From Balamuthia mandrillaris (taxonomy: Eukaryota; Discosea; Longamoebia; Balamuthiidae), in contig JAVKOQ010000392.1 in the NCBI GenBank assembly GCA_031835245.1, forward strand, positions 7,501 through 44,552: a stretch of DNA of 37,052 nucleotides, given 5' to 3'. The notes under the pieces are model-generated. The model searched no databases, was not told the origin of the DNA, and worked only from the letters and a program-made list of their open reading frames with translations. Positions 1 to 10,601 of this stretch are shown here, one piece after another. How positions within the stretch are numbered: the stretch's first letter is position 1; every line of letters starts with the position of its first letter. Made by a program: the position numbers and the translations under genes.

Positions 1-547
1 TGGGTACCTCGTGGTAGATCCCAGCAAGTCTACGTCAAGGATACATTAAAACGTGCTATTGTGGCCAATCGCTTGGTCAGCAATGTTACCACCACTCATC
101 CTCATTCTTCTTCTTCTTCTTCTTCTTCTTCATCATCTTCATCCTCTGTTGCAACTACCACTGCTGATTATCATCCCCCTCGACATTGCGGTTCGTTACT
201 GCTCATCTGATTTTTGTTTTTTCTTTTGTTTTTTCTTTGGCTGGGCTGGCTGCCTGACCAGCGTCAATAAATCACCACCACCACCACCACCACCACCACT
301 ATCACTTGATGGACTGACTTGCTCTCTTTTTGGTTCTTTTCATTCTCACTCCCTTGCATACATACAGTTATTGCTCCAGAGCTAGTTACCAAAGAAGCAT
401 TTCACAATCTATCCCCAGATGCTTTGCAACAATCCAACTGGGCTGCAGATACCAACTATCAGAGTTTTATTCATGCTGTTCGCCAACGGTTTGTTTGTTT
501 GTGTTTGTTTGTTTGTTTTGTTTGCATAGTATCCACCACCATCACCA

Positions 548-591
<44 letters not shown>

Positions 592-1743
592 TTATCTATT
601 TATCTATCCAGTCAGTTTTTAGCTTGTTTGTTTGCTTGCTTGCATTCAAAAATGCACCCTTAGACCTAGCGCTCAGCTAGAACGCACAGGTTTATTGTGA
701 CAGCAGCAACATTCATAGTCTAAACAATAATTGTTATAATTGGTCTTAGTTCATTTGTTCTTCTTTTAACATTCACTCACACTTTGTTTTTTGTCTCTTT
801 TCCCTTTTTCTTTCTTTTCCTCTTTCTTTCTCTCACTTTCTCTTTCTCTCTTCTTCTTCTTTTACACTGCTTCTTTAGGTGGTTCATGAAACGAACAGAT
901 TTGCCAACCAAAGATCAACAAATACGATTTTATCGCTCCTTGTGGCTTGAATGTTGTACCGCTTGGGTAGAAAATCATCCAGATGAGTTTGATAAGGATG
1001 TGCTAGCTGAAGCTGCAGCCACCTATGAGGCCAAAAACAAATCTCCTCTTCGTTGGCCCAATATTCATCGCCAGCTGTGCCGTCAACACATCTCTGGCAT
1101 TCTGCAAAGCTTTTTCAGTGGCTTGAATGAGCTGGTGGATGAGTTTGTAGCTCCTGTACTTCCCAAGTTGGTCAACGGATCACCCATTCACAAAGCATTC
1201 CTCACCCCTCGTCAAGAGCAATCATCCTCCTCCCTTGCTTCTCTCGATGCTGATGATGATGACAAGAGTCCTGACTCAAAAAAACAAACACCACGACGAC
1301 AACGAGTTCGCAGAGCGCTTCAGCGACAACAATTGTTATCCAATCGACTCAAATATCAGAAGAATGGCCATCGACAACGGATCGCTTGGCAGGCACCAGA
1401 AATCCGTAGACTTGTCACTTGGCGCTTGCGTGATGGATGGTCTTGGTTGGAGATTGCCAAACACTTGCCTACCCAACGTCGAACCAACAATGATTGCTAT
1501 GATAAATGGCGCAATCTCCTCACAGAATTCTCCAACAATCTGGATGCTTTGAAGGCCAAATACTTGGTGGCCCATGATGAGGACTTTGACAAATCGGATG
1601 ATGATGATAATGACAACACTTCCTCCCCATCATCATCTCCTACTTTTACTACCACTACAGTTATATCCATCTTGGATGAAGAGGAAGAGACAGAGGAGAA
1701 TGATGATGAAGATGATGATGATATTATGATTATATCTTGTTAG
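1..1743 (+). CDS. MYB/SANT-like DNA-binding protein, 5' partial
   Basis: Three exons can be joined in phase: 1-190, 368-488 and 879-1743, giving 391 residues with the start outside the window. After a serine run in exon 1, the middle is helical and basic. A segment at about residues 272-330 has the tryptophan spacing and basic third helix of a MYB/SANT-like domain: it contains IAWQAPEIRRLVTWRL, then GWSWLEIAKHL and DCYDKWRNLL. The C-terminus is strongly acidic (D/E runs). By analogy with the family this is a nuclear protein binding DNA or chromatin, but the exact subfamily is not recognised. It ends in TAG; a second in-frame TAG follows at once and a TGA comes 27 nt later. Intron 2 (489-878) contains a CTAT tetranucleotide array. 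Exon joins are well supported by phase; the function is inferred from the one motif. Confidence 0.72.
545..610. repeat. CTAT tetranucleotide microsatellite
   Basis: About fifteen copies of CTAT lie inside intron 2 of the MYB-like gene, preceded by a TTTG-rich stretch. It has no coding role and is likely polymorphic. Confidence 0.9.
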
Positions 1744-2328
1744 ATTATATAGGTATTTCTATACGAAAATTGAAAAAATTGCTACTTTGACCCACTTTAT
1801 CCGTTAGACTTATAGACTTAGAGTTTTATAGAATGGACCATGGGGAGTTGAATGCCGTAGGTTCTGAGTACCCGCCCCTAACCCTAATTTAAAATTTTAA
1901 TAACTTTGTTTCAGTTTATCCAAAATTAATGAAACAAATAACCACCAAGTTTTGTCCGCATTTGCAACCAACAGAATTGATTTGGGATTTCAAATCTTGG
2001 CTTCAACCATTATGCAAAATATTGTGAACCATTCTTAACCTTTATTTTTTCTATTTAACAAAGATCCACAATAACCATCCTCTCTCCTTATATACTACCA
2101 ACTTAACTTGGATTCACCACTCAGTGAACCTTGGGAATTGCCAACAAATCCAGTAAATAATGTATTTGCAATTAATTTCATTATCAATACTCCATTCTTC
2201 CCTTATTTCAAAAAGGAGCACCCTTTTTAGTTTAAAACATGTTAATAATAATAAACGAAAACCCAAAAGTAGATATAAAAGTCCTTATATTATTTTTAAA
2301 AACATAAAATAACAAATCACAAAGACTA
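1744..2328. other. Intergenic, AT-rich, between two convergent genes
   Basis: This stretch holds the 3' flanks of the MYB-like gene (+) and the four-helix membrane gene (-). It is A/T-rich with no convincing open frame. Near 1875 there are two CCCTAA units, which resemble a telomere repeat but are too few to call one. Confidence 0.6.
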
Positions 2329-3174
2329 TTAATTAACTTCTTCACAAGAATTCTCAAGTATTTCATCTGAAGAAGTAAAAGTTTGTCCATTCAAACAGAT
2401 ATCAACAGTAGTATTTTCTTCATCTTTCACACTTTGTCTCAGGATCTTTCTTAGTAAGTCAAATCTTTTAATCAACAAGAACTTACAAAACATGATTAAT
2501 AAAAAAATAAAAATGAAATGATATAGAAATAATACAAACTTGAACTATCAAAAAAGGACCAAAGCCAATAGTAAAAACTACAATGCTAACTGCCAGAAAA
2601 CCAAACATCTTGCTCCAACGTTGTGATTCTTTGTGTTTCTCTTCAGAGTCATCATTATCATTGTGATAGAAAAGAATGAAATTGCTTGTGACAAAGGTTA
2701 CTGTTCCAATTATGACAACTGCCATCACTGCAGTTACAAGCATCCATACTCCCAATAGTATCTCTCCCTTTATAGTATAAAAACACAGGGTTAGTTGTGT
2801 TTTAATTTTGCTTTGGTGTAATTGAATTTAGTAGGGAAGGTTGTTTTTTAGTAAACAATTAACAAACCACCAGTACAGCAGTAAAAGAGCAGCTGGCAAG
2901 TGCATACAGCATAAACAATTGGAACAATAACGTGCAAGTGGCCATCAAGCATAAAACGCTGAAGTAAAAACTTACACCTTTTATCAAAAGGTAGCTGGCA
3001 ACAATGAGACCCAACAAGTTAAGTGACTGTTGAGAATCAGAACACAAAAAAGTGAGAAGAATCAAAGATAATAAACATAAGAAAACATACAATATAGACA
3101 AAAAGAAGCTTTTTGGCACCCCAGACTTGTTGCTGGAAGTCCTCTTTAACTGGTTGAGCTTGGTTGAGCAACAT
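2329..3174 (-). CDS. Four-helix membrane protein, family unknown
   Basis: Five exons join in phase on the minus strand: 3091-3174, 2976-3026, 2871-2958, 2540-2763 and 2329-2481, coding for 199 residues. The start at 3174 (MLLNQAQPVKEDF) is chosen because the upstream frame leads into intron-like sequence. About four hydrophobic segments are seen: residues 21-44, 52-73, 76-104 and 122-147. Between helices 3 and 4 lies a charged loop (HNDNDDSEEKHKESQRW), and the C-terminal tail is polar and acidic with one cysteine. I do not recognise the family; the topology resembles small tetraspan proteins, but no tetraspanin CCG motif is present. The first two introns split the first hydrophobic segment. 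Its start lies about 0.9 kb from the divergent carboxylesterase start. Confidence 0.7.
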
Positions 3175-4056
3175 TCTCGGCTGTACTTAGTTGCAACAAG
3201 TTTATTTCGTATACAGCTGAGCCAGATAACTTGCTGTAAACTTGCAGCTGAAAATAGAATCGATAAAAGAGGTGTTTGTGGTTTGTGTGAGGAAAAAGCA
3301 AAAAGGGTGAATTCACGCCTTTTTGCGTTGCAGGGAACTTAGCGTCTCACAAAAATGACCACGAGGCAGAACCTAACGAAACGGGACAATCCCGGGCAAT
3401 TGGATAATAAGAAATCCCTAACCAAACAGCTTTCTAGACTATTTGAACCGGGCCCGCAGAGATCAAGACAAAACCAAGATAACATGTCACTCTTATCCCC
3501 TCTGTCTCTGAGGGATATGTACATGACTTCGCAATACGCATGTCTAATTGTCCACCTTGTGGTGCTACAGTCTGAACTTTCACATGGAGAGTTTTGAAAC
3601 TGAAACTTGGGAAACCAACGATTCCCAACTTTAAGTTGTCGATGAACAAGGAGCAGAGATCACGGAGGCTTGTTGCAAGATACGTCGCCATTAGATAAGG
3701 TCCGAAGGGCGATATCAGCAATGGTGTCCACCCCACGGATACCCAGCCACGGGTTTGCCAAGTTCCCACGCACCACCGCTGGATCCTACCGCTGGTGATC
3801 TTGCTTCTGGTCCCCTGATGAGAAACTGCCGATGGCGTCTCTACACCTGGGGGAGTCGCGGGTCATCCACCAGAGGTCTCCCTCAGGTAGCGGAGTGACA
3901 GATGGTGGCCGAGGAGGAAAACCCAGCAAATGTTCCGTTCTTCAAACGCGTGCTTAATACTAATTAATATCTCATTTACAATCTCTTGCCTCGAGGATGA
4001 GAGAACGTGAACCAGCTTTAGTTCAACGCCCTCTATCCTTCTTGTTGCAAACAACA
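3175..4056. other. Gene-poor 0.9-kb region between divergent genes
   Basis: This lies between the starts of the membrane protein (-) and the carboxylesterase (+). Open frames here are short and have no recognisable composition. Roughly 3700-3930 is more GC-rich than its surroundings and contains a strong hairpin (3845-3888) and a direct repeat of ACCGCTGG. It may hold promoters, a non-coding RNA or a decayed repeat; the sequence alone does not decide. Confidence 0.5.
3845..3888. other. 11-bp hairpin in non-coding DNA
   Basis: ACCTGGGGGAG at 3845-3855 pairs with CTCCCTCAGGT at 3878-3888: ten Watson-Crick pairs and one G-U, with a 22-nt loop. The stem is GC-rich and stands in a region without a gene. 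It could be part of a structured RNA or a chance palindrome. Confidence 0.5.
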
Positions 4057-4524
4057 ATGGATAAGAGAAAGCAGCAAGCGGCTTCGCTGACATGGCCTAA
4101 GATCATGAGCGCTCACGGCAGCGGAGCCACTGACGACGAGGACGAGGACGAAGAGAACACTCTGTTCTTCGAGTTCCAGGAGGGCTCCCTGAAGGCAGCT
4201 TCCGGCAGCCGCTCGGGATCCTCCTCTCCGTCCGGTCAGATGAGCCTGTGCTTTTATGGACTGTTAGCCCTCGTGTTGGTGCTGCCGGTTATCCTGTTCC
4301 TGCTCTTTGCTACTTATGACTACATCAGCGAGCCACGCTACGACGACGATCTCTACGTGCAGACCAAGTACGGCCCTGTGGTGGGATTCTACTCCGACGA
4401 TAATAAGACCCGTGTGTTCCTGGGCATTCCTTTCGCTACCCCTCCCTTGGGATCGCTACGTTGGACGCCCCCCAGACCTCCTGCCAATTGGGTGGAACCT
4501 CTCCACGCCACTAATTACGTACCA

Positions 4525-4555
<31 letters not shown>

Positions 4556-6409
4556 CCTCCCTCCCTCCCTCCCTTCCCTCTCCGCTCCCCCTCTCTCCCG
4601 CTCTCGCGACCTCTCTCTCTTCATCCTGGTTGTAACTCCGCCTTCTCTCTCCTCGCTCTCTCACATAGAGCTTAGCTTGTACCCAATTTTTGAATCACCC
4701 TTTCCTGGACCAGCACTATCCGGTCGGCGAAGACTGTCTGTATCTGAACGTGTTCACGCCCAAGGTGGTGCCAGGACCACAAGATCCCAAGCTACCAGTA
4801 ATGGTTTGGATCTTTGGTGGTTCATTTATCATGGGTAGCGCCAACTTGTATGATGGCTCTGACTTGGCCGCCCAAGGAGTGATAGTGGTAACCATTAATT
4901 ACCGGCTTGGTCCTTTTGGTAGCCCGTCTCTCTTTCTTTGCTTGTTCTCCCTCTATACTCATTTTGGGTACCGATGTTAGGCTTCCTCGCCCTGCCTGAA
5001 TTGAAAGCAGAAAATCCTGACCAACCAACAGGCTTCTACGGCATGTTGGACCAAAGGGCGGCCTTACAATGGGTGCAAAGGTGCGATTTCTTTTTTCTCT
5101 CATTCCGAGTTAAGTAGTTTAGTGGTCTTATGCTCTCTCGCGTTATAGCAACATAGCTGCTTTCGGTGGAGATCCAAGCCAAGTGTAAGTATAGCATCGC
5201 TTATGAATTGAGAACCTATGCTGATTCATGTCTATCCATTCATAGCACGGTCTTTGGAGAATCTGCAGGTGGAGCCAGTGCTGCCTTCCACCTTGTAGCA
5301 AATCGCAGTGCAGGCCTTTTCCAACGGGTCCTTATTCAAAGCGGTCTGTTCAATGTGAAGACAGTTGAACAAGGCTACACGGTAGGGTCTCAGTTAGTTG
5401 CTGCCCTGAAATGCGAAGCATCCAACATCACCAACTGTCTTCGAGCCAAGACCACGGATGAGCTGTTGCATGCACTTCCTCCAGAAACCGCTTTCTGGCC
5501 TATTTTGGACCCAGCCGAGCTGACGCAGCAACCAAACATCAGCATCCATGAGGGCAAGTTCTCCAACAACATCTCTGCCATGTTGATAGGCACCGATCGG
5601 CAGGAAACATCGCCGTGGCTTTGCGCTCTTATTCCTAATATGACAGCTGCGCAGTATGCTCCTGCGTTACTCCTATACGGAATAAAACCACCTGCGGTAT
5701 GTGCGCTTTGCTTTCTTGTTGGACAACTATCCTAACATTGTTATCTCAATGAATCAGGTGGAAGAGATTATTCAGCTGTACCCGATAGCTAATTACTCAG
5801 CCCCAGTGCAAGCACTAATTGCTGCCACTTCAGACGCTTCTTTCCATTGTCCCACATTCGAGGTGCCCATTTCTTTCGTTTTGTTTTTCTGCGTGCATTC
5901 GTTTGACTTTATCCTCTCGTGTGAAGGTCGCAAACGCCACATCTCGTAAAGTTGAACAAACATGGACCTACTCTTTCGATATGATATCTGGATTTTCTCT
6001 CACCTTAGGCCGGTGCTTCAAAGCTGGGCACTCCTTGGAAGTTTTCTTCACCTTCCCAAGCCTCCTCAAGTTCTCCAAGTTCCCTTACACAATGTCCGAT
6101 GCCGAGTTGAAACTCTCCCACTTCATGCTTCAAGCATGGACCAACTTTGCAAAAACCGGCAATCCGAATCCTGCTGGTAGCTCTCGTATGTTATTCCTCT
6201 CACTCATGCAGCTAGCCTGCATTCAAGCGCACTTACAATTTCTGTCTCTGTCTCTCAAAACAGAGTGGCCTCCCTTCCTAGAGCAAAAGTCATCCTCGCC
6301 AGCCAACTACTTCCAATTGAACGCCACCCTCTCTGCTGCCACTAAATACGGCTATCCAAACTGTCCCACCTTCTGGCACGCATACGGACCTGCTCTGCCC
6401 TCTTTTTGA
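4057..6409 (+). CDS. Type B carboxylesterase / cholinesterase-like, membrane-anchored
   Basis: Eight exons: 4057-4518, 4669-4918, 4981-5080, 5149-5184, 5246-5696, 5758-5862, 5927-6185 and 6264-6409, giving 602 residues. It is an alpha/beta-hydrolase that would cleave carboxylic esters. The catalytic triad is complete: Ser289 in GESAG, Glu403 in GTDRQETS and His503 in AGHSLEV. The GGSF oxyanion loop, the conserved [12 protein letters not shown] stretch and FGGDP are also present. An acidic N-terminus of about 65 residues is followed by one hydrophobic segment ([20 protein letters not shown]), which predicts a type II membrane protein with the enzyme domain outside the cytosol. An in-frame ATG at 3997 would add 20 residues; 4057 has the better A-rich leader. 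The donor of exon 7 could also be 14 nt earlier, in the same phase. Introns are 61-150 nt and the first is CT-rich. Confidence 0.93.
4533..4555. repeat. CT microsatellite in carboxylesterase intron 1
   Basis: A run of CT dinucleotides on the sense strand, continuing as a C/T-rich tract to about 4620, fills the first intron upstream of its AG acceptor. Confidence 0.85.
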
Positions 6410-6714
6410 ACACCACCAGCCGCTTGTTTTTTTTTTTTCGCTCAAGGCCCTACGAGCATTGATGGCCTGATGCTCTGCCGATTATTGGTGGTGTTTGGAT
6501 AATTTCCGATAATGTATGCTGCTTTATAAAAAGTTGCTGAAAAAATTATTTTATTTTCGTGTGCAACGAAATGACAAAACAATCCACGTGAGCACGCACA
6601 CACGCACACGAGGCTAAACCTCAAAGGAGCAATTATACTGTTGGATGGTACCACAGTACCAACAATACAATCTGTTGAACGAAGAGGAAAGCTTAAACAA
6701 CAGCAACTGACGAT
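6410..6714. promoter_or_regulatory. Intergenic: carboxylesterase 3' end and SSUH2 promoter
   Basis: No open frame of note. A CCACGTGA site (E-box core CACGTG) lies at about 6582, some 130 bp before the SSUH2-like start, followed by an ACACACGCACACACG-type run. A promoter role is inferred from position only. Confidence 0.4.
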
Positions 6715-8595
6715 ATGGAAGTTGGAGCGCAAGCACCGCCAAAGCTGGCCGAAGATACGCAGGAGGTGGAGTTCACCCCGGTGGAGGCTCCCGACCTCAC
6801 CCCACAGCTCTTTGCTCCGCCCGCCTCTTTCGTTCCTACTGCGCCAAACGCTGATGAGATACAGGTAAAGGCCCCAAAAACATTACTTATATTTTTTTGT
6901 TTTTGTTTGCGTTTGTTTCCAACTTTGTTTCTAAACTGCATGCACCAACGCATTTGCGGCAAAAGCAAGGAGAACCTTTGTTGGAAGAGGAAAGCGTAAT
7001 GACGGCGGAGGAGGCTCTGTCCGCAATTGAGCGCTATGCCGAGGGAACGTGGTGGAGGGAGCGAGGAGCCACCCAACGGATAGTGGTGGAGGATTTTTCG
7101 GCCAGCAACGCCTATCACCTTACTCTCGAGTCCTTTACAGAGGAACGTCACACTGTTCCTGACTATCGTCCTTATCGGTTTCCTTCTCTCTTAGCTCTCT
7201 CTCTTATCTCTCTCTCTCTCTCTCTCTCTCGCTCTCTCTCTCGCTCTCTTGTTTTATTGTCTCTTTTCTTGCTGCCGACAGTAGAACTTAAGAAATACAT
7301 ACAAAACAGAGGCGGACACGTTGATGACTCATGCCACGGTCAACCGCCGCACCCTTGGTCTGTGGACGTCAGACCGAGTGCGTATTTCGTGAACAACAAG
7401 GTCTCCTTGCCGTTACCGCATACCGAAGAGGTCCGTCGTTGCTATGATTGCTGGGGTTTGTTTATATCTCATCATCATTGTGATTTGCCTGGTGTTTGTT
7501 AAACTTTGCTCTTTCTCTATCGTTGCTCGTTTTTTTTTGTTGGAAACCATTAAGGGCGTGGTCGCAAGCGTTGTACATGGTGCAATGGAATGGGAAGCAA
7601 AACTTGTACTTCATGTGGTGGAACAGGTACTGTGGTGGACCACATGCACCACCATAGCCACAGTGACCACCACAATCACCATCATCACCATCACGGCCAT
7701 CACCATCATCATCACCACCGAGTACCGTGCCATCACTGTCATTTCGGCCGAGTTAGATGCAACTGGTGCCATGGCTCCGGTAAGTTTTTTCGCTTTTATT
7801 TTTCAGAATGCTTGTGTTTCAACAGGAAGCTCACGACTGCTCTTGTGTTTTCTTTTTTTTTTCTTTTTTCTTTATTTTATTCTTTTGGCTTTTTTTTTTG
7901 GGGGGTTCCAACAGGATTTATTAGGTGTAACACTTGCGAAGGAGAAGGTCAATTGGTTCACTTCCTACGATTAGATGTTGTTTGGAAGACCAAAGTGGAT
8001 GATCGAGTGCTCGATTACTCTGCTCACAGACCAGAGCTGGACATGGAAGGCGGACCATCATCAGAAGCCTCTCCTCTGCTTGACAAAAAGCGTGGCAAGG
8101 GCGATATAACGACAAAGAGCGACAAACCTCGATTCCTCAATGCAAAGAAAATTCGCAAAGCAGGCGGCGTTCTGGTTCATCACGAGATGGCCAACCTGTT
8201 GCCTGTGACAGACTATAACACCGGCCTTCGCGTGACTGTGGATGTTAACAATAATGTCAACGCCATGCTGAAAGAGGCCATAGCATCAGTCTCCGGCAAG
8301 TTTCTCCATCAACAAAGATTGAATGTCCGAGGGATGCCTGTTTATAAGGTACTTCATGCTGGTCTGCTCATCTTTCCTAATCTATTCTCCATCCCTAACA
8401 TCCTCCATTCAGATGATCTACAGCGACCAGGGCAACAGAAAGGTGCTGTGGATTTATGGAACGGACAGGAAAGTGCACATGCCCAGCTATCCTCTGTCCT
8501 ACAAGAGAATCAGCTTTTTTATTGTGGTTTTATTGTTGATTTTAGCCTTGGTGGGAGGTGGTGTTGGAGTTGGCTTATTTTTTGCTTTTCGCTAA
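6715..8595 (+). CDS. SSUH2: SSUH2-like zinc-finger protein with C-terminal membrane anchor
   Basis: Six exons: 6715-6864, 6966-7177, 7310-7455, 7555-7779, 7915-8348 and 8413-8595, giving 449 residues. The SSUH2 family is related to the DnaJ cysteine-rich domain. After a proline-rich N-terminus comes the family core (ESFTEERHTVPDYRPYR, PPHPWSVDV, LPLPHTEEV), then six CxxC pairs from residue 165: CYDC, CTWC, CTSC, CHHC, CNWC and CNTC, most with glycine-rich spacers. Such modules bind zinc. Between the third and fourth pairs lies a histidine-rich insert (7633-7720). The last 28 residues are a hydrophobic helix (ISFFIVVLLLILALV onward), so the protein is probably tail-anchored with its zinc domain in the cytosol. 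The joins of exons 2-3 and 3-4 were fixed by family alignment. Biochemical function is unknown in the family. Confidence 0.92.
7633..7722 (+). repeat. Histidine-codon (CAC/CAT) repeat within SSUH2 zinc domain
   Basis: Nearly uninterrupted CAC/CAT codons encode about 20 histidines with a few S, D, N and G. The tract sits between the third and fourth CxxC pairs. Confidence 0.9.
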
Positions 8596-8634
8596 ATGAA
8601 GTCTTGTCCTCAACCTCACCGCAACTCGGTTGTT

Positions 8635-8937
8635 CTCTCTCTGCTCTCTGCTCTCTGCTCTCTGCTCTCTGCTCTCTGCTCTCTGCTCTCTGCTCTCTGC
8701 TCTCTGCTCTCTGCTCTCTGCTCTCTGCTCTCTGCTCTCTGCTCTCTGCTCTCTGCTCTCTGCTCTCTGCTCTCTGCTCTCTGCTCTCTGCTCTCTGCTC
8801 TCTGCTCTCTGCTCTCTGCTCTCTGCTCTCTGCTCTCTGCTCTCTGCTCTCTGCTCTCTGCTCTCTGCTCTCTGCTCTCTGCTCTCTGCTCTCTGCTCTC
8901 TGCTCTCTGCTCTCTGCTCTCTGCTCTCTGCTCTCTT
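8635..8937 (+). repeat. CTCTGCT heptamer tandem array, about 42 copies
   Basis: About 300 bp of near-perfect 7-bp repeats lie between the SSUH2 stop and the next F-box start. All three frames of both strands stay open, because a 7-bp unit reads the same seven residues in each frame; this explains the spurious open frames here. The array ends in CTCTCTTCAG, a good splice acceptor, 10 nt before the F-box ATG, so it may be a 5'-UTR intron. Confidence 0.95.
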
Positions 8938-8947
8938 CAGGTCGATC

Positions 8948-9555
8948 ATGCGGCAAAAAAAAAAAAGGATGGAAGCGGAAGGGAGCAGTAGCAACCAACA
9001 CAAAAGGGAGAGCTTCGAAGAGGAGGAGAGCGGGTGGGGATGGCTTCCGTTAGAGTTGGTAGAAAATATCATGGTGGAGGTGGCACTGGAGGCACGTTCG
9101 CTCTCCGCGGCAAGGGCCGTGTGCAAAGAGTGGCTACTGCTCATCGACCAACGTGACCAACTCTTGTGGCGCGCTTTGGCGGTTCGCCTGTTTGGCGCTC
9201 CCTATTGTCGGTTCCTGGGGCCTTTGGTGGGCCCTTCCGCTAATGCTACTCTATCTGCTTCAGCTGGTTTGGCGTGTCTATATGCGAGTTGGAGAGAGTT
9301 GTGCGCGGCAGAAGCCATTCTCTGTCGAGTTAAGAGCACCAACTTTCGAGTGGTGAGAACGATCAGCACCAAAGACAGCTGCGACAACCTTTTGGTGTAT
9401 AAGCTAAAGGAAAAGGACAGAATCATGATGCTGAAAATGTGCAGCTTCATTTCAGTAGAGGCGATGAGAGATTACAAACGCTTCATCACAAAGTTGCATG
9501 CAATGCAGTCGGCTCGTTTCCTCCAAGTGATCCATCCTTGGATCAAACCTTTGTA

Positions 9556-9597
<42 letters not shown>

Positions 9598-10456
9598 GGG
9601 TCGTGCTTAGCACTGATCGCCTCAAAAAAAAAACAATAGAGCAGAGCAAAACAGAGTAAGGACGGTAGTAGAACGCATCACTGGTGCTCTCATCTGTACA
9701 AAGCATTGTCGTTTCTCGGTGCAGCAAACAGCCTTTTATGTGGCCCAACTCTTCTTAACGTTGCAGTGCCTACGGGAGGCCAACCTGCCTTTTCCTTCCT
9801 TCCAACCGGAACACATTCTGCTGGGTGATGATGGCTATCTGCGATTGGATTGTCACTGGACGTTCCTTCTTCTTTGCGATTTTGATAAGAAAACAACACA
9901 GCGCTACATGCGTGGCGTAGAGTACACTCCTCCAGAGGCGTTGGCCGAATGGCGATATTGGAGGCGCCCGCCTACCTACGAGGAGTGCTTGTGGATGGTT
10001 GGCTGTGTGGCCTTTCGAATGCTGGTCGGTGCCAGCCCCTTTGGCGATAGTGACCGCAGCCGGTACAGCCTTTCCCGTCTGTTTATGACCATTCAGCACG
10101 TCCCTCCGCCTTGGCCTCCTTTTTGGTCTAGTTTGGTACGTTTCTGTGAGATGAAGAACAGAGAAGAGAAGAGAGCAGGGAGGAGAGAAGGAAGACAGAG
10201 AGCAAAGAGCAAGGGAGAGAGAAGAAGAGAGAGGAAGGAGTTTTAAAATTACTGACTTGGTTTGAAGCCATTATCATGCCGTGGGCTTGTGGAAACACTT
10301 TTGGATAAAGATCCCGAGAAGCGGAAAAGGAGGTTGACCTTGGATGAGTATAGGGAGCATTCGTTCTTCAAGGAGAATGGCTTTGCCGACGCTGCCTCAT
10401 GGGCTCTTCTTGCTCAGAACGCGATGCCGGCACCCTTCAAACCTTCGATGTGGTGA
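8948..10456 (+). CDS. F-box protein fused to AGC-type pseudokinase (copy 1)
   Basis: Three exons: 8948-9552, 9655-10135 and 10268-10456, giving 424 residues. An F-box at residues 32-78 (WLPLELVENIMVEV, then RAVCKEWLLLID and LLW) would bind SKP1 of an SCF ubiquitin ligase. The rest follows an AGC-kinase fold: an N-lobe beginning FRVVRTIS, then FSVQQTAFYVAQL, FPSFQPEHILL in place of the catalytic YRDLKPENILL, LRLDCHW in place of the DFG region, and a kept VEYTPPEA (APE region). The catalytic Asp and DFG Phe-Gly are missing, so phosphotransfer is unlikely. The AGC tail stops at PAPFKPSMW, without the hydrophobic motif. The hinge segment that reads GGGELFF in copy 2 is poorly kept here. The start is the first ATG after a likely acceptor; a second in-frame ATG is at 8969. 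Confidence 0.85.
9559..9594 (+). repeat. CT microsatellite in F-box/pseudokinase intron 1
   Basis: About 18 CT dinucleotides start 7 nt after the GT donor and lie on the sense strand of the intron (9553-9654). Confidence 0.95.
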
Positions 10457-10601
10457 AGCAATGTTGCCATCTGCTTTCCCATTCGTGTTTGTTCAACTCT
10501 CATAATGATAATATAGTAATAAGGAGGAGGAAGGAGGAGGTGGAAACAAAAAGAAAAGGAAAAGAAAGGAGAAAGACTGCCAAACACTTTTGGTACCAAA
10601 A

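Noticed and set aside
1868-1895. Possible interstitial telomere repeat (CCCTAACCCTAA)
   Set aside because: Only two units, in AT-rich DNA, so chance is a sufficient explanation.
3434-3769. 111-codon open frame on the minus strand
   Set aside because: No recognisable motif, no intron partner exons and no codon pattern like the neighbouring genes. Left as non-coding.
3818-3842. CTGATGAGAAAC, similar to a hammerhead ribozyme core
   Set aside because: CTGATGA runs straight into GAAAC with no stem II between, and no flanking stems I and III can be formed.
8500-9150. Long open frames on both strands across the heptamer array
   Set aside because: A 7-bp unit free of stops keeps all six frames open. 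The residues are a plain seven-residue repeat with no start, splice or family support.
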